From Mucilaginibacter rubeus (lineage in GTDB: Bacteria; Bacteroidota; Bacteroidia; Sphingobacteriales; Sphingobacteriaceae): 64,000 nucleotides of DNA. Positions 26,017-33,303 of the stretch are shown here, one piece after another. The position numbers were made by a program, and so were the translations under genes. The stretch spans positions 1,116,001-1,180,000 of the forward strand of contig NZ_BMKD01000001.1 in the NCBI RefSeq assembly GCF_014643835.1. The letters run 5' to 3'. Under the pieces are notes generated by a model. It was not told the origin of the DNA. It was given only the letters and a program-made list of their open reading frames with translations, and ran no database searches. Each line of letters opens with the position of its first letter. Within the stretch, counting starts at the first letter, position 1.

Positions 26017-27527
26017 GAAGGGATTTTCTCAGGAAAATCCCTTTTTTTGTCTATTATCAACAACTCTTTATCTCTCATTATCAGCTCGTTATGTGCAAGA
26101 ACAGGTAACAGTGTAGGTGTTCGATAGATACCGTTTTTGTAGTACAAATTGCTGTCGAACACCTTAGAAACCAAAACTCTTTTCTCAATGGTATCAGACT
26201 GATTATAAATCGATTTCAGGTCTCCTAATTGATGTAGATGCTTCTTCAGAATTTTATAACCCTGATCCTGGTTCCGGGCATACCGCTCTATGTAAGCCTT
26301 AATTGTAAATATCTCGGTATTATAAGTTGACGACCAACGTTCATACGTGTCACGACCGATTTGATTACTAATCCATTTTTCTTCCACTGAATGTAGTTTT
26401 TCTTCGAGTGTTGCCAGCTCTGATTTCTTATGGTCAATGGTTTCCCGTTGTTCTTTGAGCCTGTTTTCTAACGATTCATCAGCAGTGTTTTTGATCCTGT
26501 TAATTTGCTCGCTGGACAGGCTGATATACTCAAGGATTTGTTGAAACTTATCGTGGGCCTTAATCGCACTTATATTATTATGCTTCGAATGTTTGCATTT
26601 ATAGTAATAGTACCAGTTGCCGGCTTTTCCCCTGGACGGAGCACCGCTGAGTGGTTGACCGCAGTGGCATTTAAGAATACCCCTTAATGGCATTTCATCG
26701 CTTAATGTTTTTTTACTTCTATCCGGCTTTTCCAATTTCTGCTGAACGATCTGCCAGGTCATTTTGTCAATTAGCGGCTCATGCCGGGCAGGAAATAAGC
26801 CTCCGGGATGTTCTTTGAACGGTTTCGCGCGCACCATTCCTGCGTATACAGGGTTGGCCAAAAGTTTCTCGACCGCAGAATTTCCTCTTCTGTTGAAACC
26901 CATCGTTTTCGATTGCTCTTTGATGATTACCAAAGGAACATCTCTCAAAAAGGATTGATATATAAAGTGTACCACTTTGGCTTGCTCCTCATCTATTTCG
27001 AGCGTTCGATCTTTTCCTTCTCCAACTTTTCGATATCCAAAAGGAGGCAGGTTACTAAGGAAGCGCCCTTCCTTAGCTCTGGCAGTATAGTTTCCGCCCC
27101 GGATTTTAATACTTCGGTTGATATTATCTTCCTCCGCAAGTAACAGTTGTAAACCTGTTCTGAAATAGCTGCCCGGAGTGTCGTAGTCGAAGATTATGCC
27201 CTCAGTAACGCTCACTATCTGAATACGATATTGCCGCTGATAATTTTTAACGAGCGTCATTGCCTCTCCCGCATCCCGGCTGAAGCGATCTAACTGATCT
27301 ACGATCAAGTAATCAACGTGCCCCTGATGCTTTTTAATAAATTCCTGAAGCTTTTTAAAGTCAGGCCGGTCGAAAGTCTTGGCACTATGTCCCCTATCTA
27401 TGAAAGTATCCACGAGTAGAACATTGTTATTATTGACCCACTGATCGGTATACAGCTCCTGACGTTCGATTGAGCCATTGCTTTGTCCTAAATGACTAAA
27501 TCGTAAATATCTAATTGCCCGTTTCAT
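25950..27527 (-). CDS. Large serine recombinase, 3' end inside tmRNA
   Basis: 525 aa. Resolvase domain ~1-150 (YLRFSHLGQSNGSIERQ with presumed nucleophile Ser11; LIVDQLDRFSRD), recombinase domain ~165-270 (FGYRKVGEG...), zinc ribbon ~285-325 (LKCHCGQPLSG...YYYYKCKH), then a coiled coil (~340-400). Such enzymes integrate and excise mobile elements. The last ~22 codons (from GGAGGIRTLVQTWYK on) are the antisense of the tmRNA 3' end, so the reading frame crosses the attachment junction and would change on excision. It is divergent in type from the tyrosine integrases that usually target tmRNA. Confidence 0.93.
   Translation of the reverse strand: MKRAIRYLRFSHLGQSNGSIERQELYTDQWVNNNNVLLVDTFIDRGHSAKTFDRPDFKKLQEFIKKHQGHVDYLIVDQLDRFSRDAGEAMTLVKNYQRQYRIQIVSVTEGIIFDYDTPGSYFRTGLQLLLAEEDNINRSIKIRGGNYTARAKEGRFLSNLPPFGYRKVGEGKDRTLEIDEEQAKVVHFIYQSFLRDVPLVIIKEQSKTMGFNRRGNSAVEKLLANPVYAGMVRAKPFKEHPGGLFPARHEPLIDKMTWQIVQQKLEKPDRSKKTLSDEMPLRGILKCHCGQPLSGAPSRGKAGNWYYYYKCKHSKHNNISAIKAHDKFQQILEYISLSSEQINRIKNTADESLENRLKEQRETIDHKKSELATLEEKLHSVEEKWISNQIGRDTYERWSSTYNTEIFTIKAYIERYARNQDQGYKILKKHLHQLGDLKSIYNQSDTIEKRVLVSKVFDSNLYYKNGIYRTPTLLPVLAHNELIMRDKELLIIDKKRDFPEKIPSGGAGGIRTLVQTWYKVSFLHA
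26019..26048 (+). terminator. tmRNA terminator
   Basis: AGGGATTTTC (26019-26028), loop TCAG, GAAAATCCCT (26033-26042), then a run of T. Strong Rho-independent terminator. It is placed within the 3' part of the recombinase gene on the other strand. Confidence 0.8.
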
Positions 27528-27711
27528 ATAATTCTCTTAAAGTCGCATTTACAATTATTTCTGCTATTAAATTTAGCAATTCTGTCTCTTTTTCCAACTC
27601 ATTTTCTGTAAAATGTGTTGCAATTTGTTCGTCAAGATCCAGGCGGACCTTTTTTCGATAAATGCGTTTGTTCTCGCCCGAAGACGGAGTGATTTTTCTT
27701 TTTCCACCCAT
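27511..27711 (-). CDS. Small protein upstream of the recombinase, 66 aa
   Basis: Start taken as ATG 27711 (MGGKRK); a longer frame to 27804 has an atypical N-terminus. It overlaps the recombinase start by 17 bp, so the two are translationally coupled. The N-terminus is basic (KRKITPSSGENKRIYRKKVRL) and the rest is acidic and helical (LDEQIATHFTENELEKETELLNLIAE). It could be a DNA-binding recombination directionality factor or a regulator, judged only by position and charge. Confidence 0.55.
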   Translation of the reverse strand: MGGKRKITPSSGENKRIYRKKVRLDLDEQIATHFTENELEKETELLNLIAEIIVNATLRELYETGN

Positions 27712-27934
27712 TTTGATAAAATAAAGAATTGGCCAGCTGTCAACAGCACGGATAAGAACCATCCGGATTAACTGGAGACGGATGAGGATAAGTTTGTCGC
27801 ACATGCAGTGAATAAGCCACCACCACCCGAAATCCGGGGACGCATAAAAGCGAAATCACCAGAAACAGAGCCTTAAGCTCAGGCCTGGACATTGGTGAGT
27901 ACAAGTGAGTAGTTATTAAAGTTCTATTTACAGG

Positions 27935-28495
27935 TTAAGCTGCAATAAATTTTGCTGGCTGAAAACGGTAAATATCCTGCGTAGGATCAAAAAAGTTATG
28001 GTAGCTAAAGCCGGAACGTTTCAAGACTTTTTGAGCGGCAATGTTCATCCTGTTTACAACAGCCGCTATATCGCCAACTTGCTGGCTGATAAGCGAATCC
28101 AGGAACAACGGCAAAAGTGATGACATCAGTTTTTTGCTGGCGTATTCAGTTTTAAGACAAAATTCAATAAAATGTGGATACTGCTTTAAATCGTAATGTT
28201 CCCTGGCCAGGTCAGGCGAAATGACATCAATAATTCCAATGATGCGGCCGTCTTCCTTTTTACGAATAAAATGTAGGTAATTTCTTCCGCAATGAAAGCT
28301 TATTAAAGCATTTTTCAATAGCGTATCCGCGTCATCGATAGAGTTTAGTCTCTTAAACGGCAGGTATTTCAAAGACTGGTTATCGGAAAGGATCGCATAA
28401 ATATCGCTTACCATACCAGGCCATCGTTGAAAATCGAGAGCGTTAAAAGATTGTATAAGTAATGTGTCGTTTTCGAGGTGAACAGGCTCCAGCAT
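27935..28495 (-). CDS. GNAT-type acetyltransferase-like protein
   Basis: 186 aa from ATG 28495 (MLEPVHLEN); in-frame ATGs at 28522 and 28546 are possible. The order is that of RimJ/RimL-like GNAT proteins: a start with NDTLLIQSF, a central strand DGRIIGIIDVIS, and the C-terminal NRMNIAAQKVLKRSGFSYHNFF matching the usual N-x-x-A-x-x-V-L-x-x-x-G-F. The acetyl-CoA loop (Q/RxxGxG/A) is weak, so activity is uncertain. Cargo gene at the left of the element. Confidence 0.6.
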   Translation of the reverse strand: MLEPVHLENDTLLIQSFNALDFQRWPGMVSDIYAILSDNQSLKYLPFKRLNSIDDADTLLKNALISFHCGRNYLHFIRKKEDGRIIGIIDVISPDLAREHYDLKQYPHFIEFCLKTEYASKKLMSSLLPLFLDSLISQQVGDIAAVVNRMNIAAQKVLKRSGFSYHNFFDPTQDIYRFQPAKFIAA

Positions 28496-28662
28496 AGTTT
28501 GCGAATATATAAGGAAATGCATTTTAATCGCAATGACATTAAGCATGGAAAAGAGAAATTGTTTTAAAAAAACAACTTGGTTTACTGGAAAGATTTTCGT
28601 CTGTAAGGTAATCTTAAATGGCTTCGACCGAAAAATACGCTAAACCACCGAAAAACATGGAT

Positions 28663-28968
28663 TTAAAACTGGCGGTAAAATGCGGAGTTGCGCATGTAGT
28701 CATTGAATCTGCGCTGATATTCCCTCTCTATGGCAAGCCTGCGGTTAATGGCAGCACATCGCCAGAAGCAGAATACCCAGGCAAGAATCGCAACTGAAAG
28801 ACAGGTCAATGTTTCCTTTCTTCTTTCAGACATAAACGGCTCATGATGTTTTGCAATAACAGTTTGTTTACTATGAACGCGGGTGTGCTGACTATTCCCA
28901 AGCGCGCCAAATAACGCAAAAGTAGAAATCAGGCAGGCCAATAAAACATTTCTGATAATCGCTTTCAT
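28663..28968 (-). CDS. Small membrane protein, 101 aa
   Basis: Not recognised. N-terminal hydrophobic stretch (VLLACLISTFALFGALG, ~8-24) and a second helix (LSVAILAWVFCFWRCAAI, ~57-74), followed by a charged tail (REYQRRFNDYMRNS). Two-pass topology is likely. Its place in the minus-strand block of the element suggests a role in transfer or host interaction, with no direct evidence. Confidence 0.55.
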   Translation of the reverse strand: MKAIIRNVLLACLISTFALFGALGNSQHTRVHSKQTVIAKHHEPFMSERRKETLTCLSVAILAWVFCFWRCAAINRRLAIEREYQRRFNDYMRNSAFYRQF

Positions 28969-29014
28969 AAATCAATGTGATAAATTTACTAAATAACTTA
29001 GTAACAACCAAGTT

Positions 29015-29473
29015 TTAATCTACTATTTCCCAAATGGCATTATTCTTTCTGGCATCCTGAACCCGCATTCTTATGGTATCTAAAAGATCAGATGCTGGTA
29101 TACCGGTCAACCGGCAAATTTTGCTGGTGGCATCAGTTGTTATTAAAGTCAGGTCCATAAGTTTAAAGATCTGGAACAGCAAAGATTGTGTAACAATAAA
29201 ATCTTTAATCCTGAACATCTCCAGCTGATCGGTGCGTTTAAAAAGAATTCCTGTTGTTACCCGGATGAATTCACCGGAGATCAGGAAACGGCGGCAGCGG
29301 ATCAGGCAGAGTTTGTAAAGGGCTACAACGCAGGCTGCGAGGCTCAACCAAATTAAACAGGGGGAGAATCGCCATGCCGAAAACAACAATGCTATCGCGG
29401 TAAGCAAATATGGAAGTGCTTTCATAAATGCGAAAATCTTCGCCGGCCTAATATGTATATCTTCTATCTGCAT
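29015..29473 (-). CDS. Membrane PH-domain protein (bPH2-like)
   Basis: 152 aa. Two hydrophobic helices (~15-55, FMKALPYLLTAIALLFSAW and LIWLSLAACVVALYKL) followed by a beta-rich region: RRFLISGEFIRVTTGILFKRTDQLEMFRIKDFIVTQSLLFQIF, which matches the bPH2/YdbT-type pattern. Family function unknown. It overlaps the upstream gene by 26 bp, so coupling is likely. Confidence 0.65.
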   Translation of the reverse strand: MQIEDIHIRPAKIFAFMKALPYLLTAIALLFSAWRFSPCLIWLSLAACVVALYKLCLIRCRRFLISGEFIRVTTGILFKRTDQLEMFRIKDFIVTQSLLFQIFKLMDLTLITTDATSKICRLTGIPASDLLDTIRMRVQDARKNNAIWEIVD

Positions 29474-30056
29474 GATCTTTGAGTTGTTCTAAAAATGTAT
29501 TGAAGAGTTTCGGTTTCATTGTCCGGTAATTATTCCTGATACCGAACATGCGCTTATAAGCTGCCAGGCTCAGTGATTCCGTATCAAAAAAACGAATGTG
29601 TTCATTCCTTGAAATGGTGATCAGCTGATCACGGCAGCTTATGCGCACTTGACCTTGCTGAAGCCAGGCGGAAACTTTGATATCTGTTATCCGGGCAGCC
29701 AGGTCATTACCGAAGGCCAGGACGATTTTTCGCCGCGGAAAAGCCTGCCTGATCCAATCGATTTGTTCTCTACACACCCGCGTTCCCAGGGAGATCACTG
29801 CTAAATCGCTAAGATTGCCGAAGCGTTGAAAGTTAATGGTCAGCATTGCGATAGCTTCCACAACCGAATGAACGACGATCAAAGTCGGCGCAAACCGGCT
29901 TCCGCCTATCCATGCATTTCGTGTGGTAGGAACCCGATGACCTTTTTCGTCGAAAGATTCCCTGTCATCGCCATAGTCAAAAACGGCCTCGGCTGTCAAA
30001 GCAAAAAAGCAGCGGACTTCCGTGGGAATTTCGAAGCCCGAAAGGGAGAGTGACAT
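29448..30056 (-). CDS. Hypothetical protein of the conjugative element, 202 aa
   Basis: No family assigned with confidence. A central alpha/beta part (APTLIVVHSVVEAIAMLTI, LSDLAVISLG, RKIVLAFGNDLAARI) resembles a Toprim-like fold, with Glu in VEA and Asp in GNDLAA at plausible places. This is weak. The ATG overlaps the stop of the DUF4099-like gene (ATGA), so it is part of the same operon. Confidence 0.6.
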   Translation of the reverse strand: MSLSLSGFEIPTEVRCFFALTAEAVFDYGDDRESFDEKGHRVPTTRNAWIGGSRFAPTLIVVHSVVEAIAMLTINFQRFGNLSDLAVISLGTRVCREQIDWIRQAFPRRKIVLAFGNDLAARITDIKVSAWLQQGQVRISCRDQLITISRNEHIRFFDTESLSLAAYKRMFGIRNNYRTMKPKLFNTFLEQLKDHADRRYTY

Positions 30057-30832
30057 CAGCGCGAAAATCCGTTGCGGGAATAAGAGCGTTCCACCTGGTT
30101 TGGAGGACCGGGCCTTTGATCTTCCACATCCCTTATTGCAGCGTAATATCCGGGGCTCAGCCTTCCGGCTGTCTTCTCATCCCGTTTTTTGTTGAACAAG
30201 GCATTGAGGCCTTTGTAGATCATATATGAAAGTCCCCCATCCATCAGGATAGAGGCTACAAGCGAAAGCCTGTCTGAACGAATGCCCTGGCGATCGGTTC
30301 CAGAATAGTTAAACCTCGTGCCGTCGGCGATCTGCACTTCTTTTCCTTTCCTGTAATTTTCTTTTTGGGCGGGTGTCAGGAATTCATTGTTTACCATATC
30401 CGGAACAAGGATCTTTTCCGTATCCGAGACAATGAACTCCCTGGTCTCTGCATCATACTCGACCAGCAATTCCGTTTTATTCCCTTTATCGTCCTGCAAT
30501 ATCCGCAGGAGGTTTTGCACCTCCCCCTTCTCTAAAAGCTGCGCTTCATTCCCTGTCAGGAAATCAGGTATTAAAGGCGTGTGGTATATCGGGTGTATCA
30601 TCAGGTCGGTCTTTCCGTTCTCGTTCATCTTCAGGGACACCTTGGCATGCAGGGACTTGATCTTAAGATTTTCAGCCTGGAGGTCATGCAATTCAAGTAG
30701 TTCCGTACGGCGGCCGGAAAGTAATGCTTTCAGGTCGTCAACATTTAACAGTAGCTGGCCATCTGATGCGAGGCCAATGGTTTCCAGGTCTTTGACCGGA
30801 AGATCCTTTTCTTTGAAATTTAAGAGGTTCAT
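30056..30832 (-). CDS. DUF4099/DUF3945-like protein of conjugative elements
   Basis: 258 aa. Residues ~8-90 match the DUF4099 pattern (KDLPVKDLETIGLASDGQLLLNVDDLKALLSGRRTELLEL). Residues ~140-225 match DUF3945 (GKEVQIADGTRFNYSGTDRQGIRSDRLSLVASILMDGGLSYMIYKGLNALF). Proteins with these domains are common in Bacteroidota conjugative transposons; role unknown. The C-terminal tail is basic (RSYSRNGFSR). It is packed with ArdC-like upstream: the stop of that gene adjoins this start. Confidence 0.8.
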   Translation of the reverse strand: MNLLNFKEKDLPVKDLETIGLASDGQLLLNVDDLKALLSGRRTELLELHDLQAENLKIKSLHAKVSLKMNENGKTDLMIHPIYHTPLIPDFLTGNEAQLLEKGEVQNLLRILQDDKGNKTELLVEYDAETREFIVSDTEKILVPDMVNNEFLTPAQKENYRKGKEVQIADGTRFNYSGTDRQGIRSDRLSLVASILMDGGLSYMIYKGLNALFNKKRDEKTAGRLSPGYYAAIRDVEDQRPGPPNQVERSYSRNGFSR

Positions 30833-32008
30833 CTATCTTTCCAGTTGAAATTCTTGTTCAGTAGTTGTTGATTGTGCTTTTGTCTGATCAATGGCCTGAC
30901 CGTTACCCTGAGGATCCCGTTTAGCTTCCAGGAGCGCTTTATAAAGGCCATAGTCGGGTTTCAGCGTTTTACGTGCACCATCGCTATCCTCCACGCGAAT
31001 GCTTTTATTTTTATAGGTTTCCAGTACTTTATAGGTAGTGTCCATATAATCGATCCGGTCCCCCTGTTTAAAAGTGACATCTGCCTGCTGTCTCTGTTCG
31101 CGTTTCAGGTTGGTTCCCAAGAGCAGGTTAGCGGTTTTCTGCGCATCGCGTGCAGCTTTGGCAATTTCGAATGGCTCCTCCCTGAGGATCTTAGTAAAAT
31201 TGTTCATGTAAGCAGCCTGATGGCCGAAGTTATGACCGACTTTGAGTTCTCCCCCGATGATAATAGCTGCGATGGCCGCCCGCATTTCCTCCTTGGCGTA
31301 TTCCATTGAACCGAATTTACCCTCCATTGGCCTGTTAAGGCGGCTTTCATGCCCGGCCCAATGTCCGAGCTGGTGGATCACCGCCTGGGCATATTTGGTC
31401 TCATTTTCAAAATGGCTTTTTTCCGGCACGAATATGGCATCCCTTATTTTGTCATAATAAGCTTCCTGTCCGCCCTCGATGATTACAGCTTTGCTGTCCG
31501 CTATCAATTTTTCCGCTTTCTGCAAAGGTGTAAGTGTATCGCCCTGCTCTTGCCTGTCCAAAAAGTCCTTCAGAGGTGTAACGTCCTTCATTTGTTCTGC
31601 ATTGAAGAGAAAGGATTTGGTGGACTGAGGTTTGTCGAATTCCACGGTTTTCGTTTGTGTAACTCCTGCGCCATCCTTGATCTTTTGTCCTTCGGCTGTC
31701 CGTATTGCTTGTATATCACTGGTTTTCTGGAACTCAATCATCGTACCCTTCTCTCCTTCCCTGACCCAGCTTCCGGCAAATCTTGCAGCATCGGCAGTTA
31801 GCCATCGTGGATCATCGTACCGTTTCATGCCCAGGATTAGCGCATTCATGGCGCTGTAGCCCTTACCGGTTGAGGGATTAAACGGTTTTACAAAGGCTGG
31901 CATGCCATTTTCCTTTACCGGTTTCTGAAAAAGGGAGTTACCCTCTTTAATTTCCGTGATCAGCTTTTCTGAAAGCTGAACAGGAAGTGCTTTGAAGTTT
32001 TTGCTCAT
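30833..32008 (-). CDS. ArdC-like antirestriction protein with altered zincin motif
   Basis: 391 aa. The N-terminal ArdC domain (~10-105; GNSLFQKPVKENGMPAFVKPFNPSTGKGYSAMNALILGM) binds ssDNA in known members. The C-terminal part is zincin-like. Where family members have HExxH, this one has HQLGH (residues 212-216), and the downstream third-ligand Glu region reads EEMRAAIAA. The peptidase site therefore looks inactive, though DNA binding could remain. ArdC-type proteins protect incoming single-stranded DNA from restriction. It overlaps the M23 gene by 62 bp. Confidence 0.82.
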   Translation of the reverse strand: MSKNFKALPVQLSEKLITEIKEGNSLFQKPVKENGMPAFVKPFNPSTGKGYSAMNALILGMKRYDDPRWLTADAARFAGSWVREGEKGTMIEFQKTSDIQAIRTAEGQKIKDGAGVTQTKTVEFDKPQSTKSFLFNAEQMKDVTPLKDFLDRQEQGDTLTPLQKAEKLIADSKAVIIEGGQEAYYDKIRDAIFVPEKSHFENETKYAQAVIHQLGHWAGHESRLNRPMEGKFGSMEYAKEEMRAAIAAIIIGGELKVGHNFGHQAAYMNNFTKILREEPFEIAKAARDAQKTANLLLGTNLKREQRQQADVTFKQGDRIDYMDTTYKVLETYKNKSIRVEDSDGARKTLKPDYGLYKALLEAKRDPQGNGQAIDQTKAQSTTTEQEFQLER

Positions 32009-32429
32009 TTTCGTTTTTGATTAGCAATTCATATAAAAAATTGATGGGATCGATCAGTCTTCCTTTATATTTCAGGCTGAAGTGCAGGTGTTCACCGGTA
32101 ACCCGTCCTGAGTAACCGGTAATGCCGATGGGTTGTCCCGCCCTGACGCTATCCGAAGTACCGACCATGATCTCCCTGAGATGACCGTAGGTAGATTGAA
32201 TATTTCCGTGTTGCAGGCAAACGTTAAATCCCAGGCCATTATTAAAGCCGGCGGACCGCACAGTGCCGTTAAGGATCGCGAACACCGTATCCTGGCGGGC
32301 GTGAAGGTCAACTCCTCCATGTAGCTGATACTTTCCGGTCACCGGGTTTAAGCGATAGCCAAAGGCAGAATTGATATGCAGATGTCTTAGCGGAAGGCAA
32401 AGCATTAAAATGCATACATAAGGTTTCAT
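31947..32429 (-). CDS. M23-family metallopeptidase
   Basis: 160 aa. LytM fold: FGYRLNPVTGKYQLHGGVDLHA with the zinc His and Asp, then GHLREIM, and GEHLHFSLKYKGRLIDP with HLHF. The N-terminus (MKPYVCILMLCLPL) is a short hydrophobic signal. It would cut peptide crosslinks to let the transfer channel through the wall. The 3' end overlaps the ArdC-like start; the 5' end overlaps the next gene by 4 bp. Confidence 0.85.
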   Translation of the reverse strand: MKPYVCILMLCLPLRHLHINSAFGYRLNPVTGKYQLHGGVDLHARQDTVFAILNGTVRSAGFNNGLGFNVCLQHGNIQSTYGHLREIMVGTSDSVRAGQPIGITGYSGRVTGEHLHFSLKYKGRLIDPINFLYELLIKNENEQKLQSTSCSAFRKADHGN

Positions 32430-32833
32430 CGGTCAACGGCGGTGCCTATTTCCTGCTTTTGTTGAGGTATCAGCGGTTCAAGGACCCGGCCCTGCATTCC
32501 AGGGTTATCACGGGCGATGGCAAGTGCGGCAAATAAGGCCTGAGAAGTTCCCCTGTCCTGGAGGAGCATCACCTTATACATCGCTTTGAAATCGGCGACT
32601 TCCATTGATGAACCGTTCTTATTCAGATCATTGAATACCTCTTGCTTATCTTTTAGTTTAGATATTTCGTCCGTCTGGTAGTAAGCTTCACCTCCGCCCG
32701 GAAAACGAACATAGTTTTCAGAGGCGGACCTGATATAGGTCAACACGCCGATGAGCGCAGTTGATTGTCCAGCATCATTTTCCGGTGCTGGCCTTACCAG
32801 TACGGGAGTGCCGTTCAGAATTTCGTTCTTCAT
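32426..32833 (-). CDS. Hypothetical element protein, paralogue A
   Basis: 135 aa, family not recognised. Likely soluble with a beta-rich first half (VLVRPAPENDAG...YVRFPGGGEAYYQTDEIS) and helical second half. It aligns by eye with the adjacent upstream gene: FNDLNKNGSSMEVADFKAMYK against YDLLRDKPHTLSVNDFKDLKN, then an Ile/Leu-rich helix and a QQKQEIG-type end. The pair looks like a tandem duplication. Confidence 0.65.
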   Translation of the reverse strand: MKNEILNGTPVLVRPAPENDAGQSTALIGVLTYIRSASENYVRFPGGGEAYYQTDEISKLKDKQEVFNDLNKNGSSMEVADFKAMYKVMLLQDRGTSQALFAALAIARDNPGMQGRVLEPLIPQQKQEIGTAVDR

Positions 32834-32888
32834 TACTTTGTGTTTTTAATTTGTCGATGAGAGGTGGCGATCAGGTGCTGCGGGGTGT

Positions 32889-33302
32889 TCAACGTTCCAT
32901 ACCCGGCTGACGGTCAATCCCAAGCAACAAGTCCAGCCTGATAGTGGCAGCATCACGGATATGCTCATTTTTGAGTACCAGTTCCATCGCTGTGCGATGA
33001 TGCTTTTTTGTTCCATAGTCTAGGAGGAGCGCTATATTTTTAAGGTCTTTGAAGTCATTTACGGATAGCGTATGCGGCTTATCCCGGAGCAGATCATAGA
33101 TCTCCGTAGATTTTCTTAATGCAAGGAGGGCATTCGCACCATGCCAATGTTCGCTCGCCCCGCCGTAATCCACGAAGAAATCGTCACGGAAGGCATCCGC
33201 TTTGGTTATTTGACCGATAACGCCGGCTTCATCCGCGTGTTGCGCCCACATCTTTGGGTTCATCATCACTATCTTTCCATTCAATTCAGGATCTGGTATC
33301 AT
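32889..33302 (-). CDS. Hypothetical element protein, paralogue B
   Basis: 137 aa, unrecognised. It starts 2 bp downstream of the coupling-protein gene. First half contains GVIGQITKADAFRDDFFVDYGG, a possible SH3-like beta fold; the second half is helical and similar to paralogue A. Function unknown; conservation near the coupling protein hints at a transfer role (inference). Confidence 0.65.
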   Translation of the reverse strand: MIPDPELNGKIVMMNPKMWAQHADEAGVIGQITKADAFRDDFFVDYGGASEHWHGANALLALRKSTEIYDLLRDKPHTLSVNDFKDLKNIALLLDYGTKKHHRTAMELVLKNEHIRDAATIRLDLLLGIDRQPGMER

Positions 33303-33303
33303 T

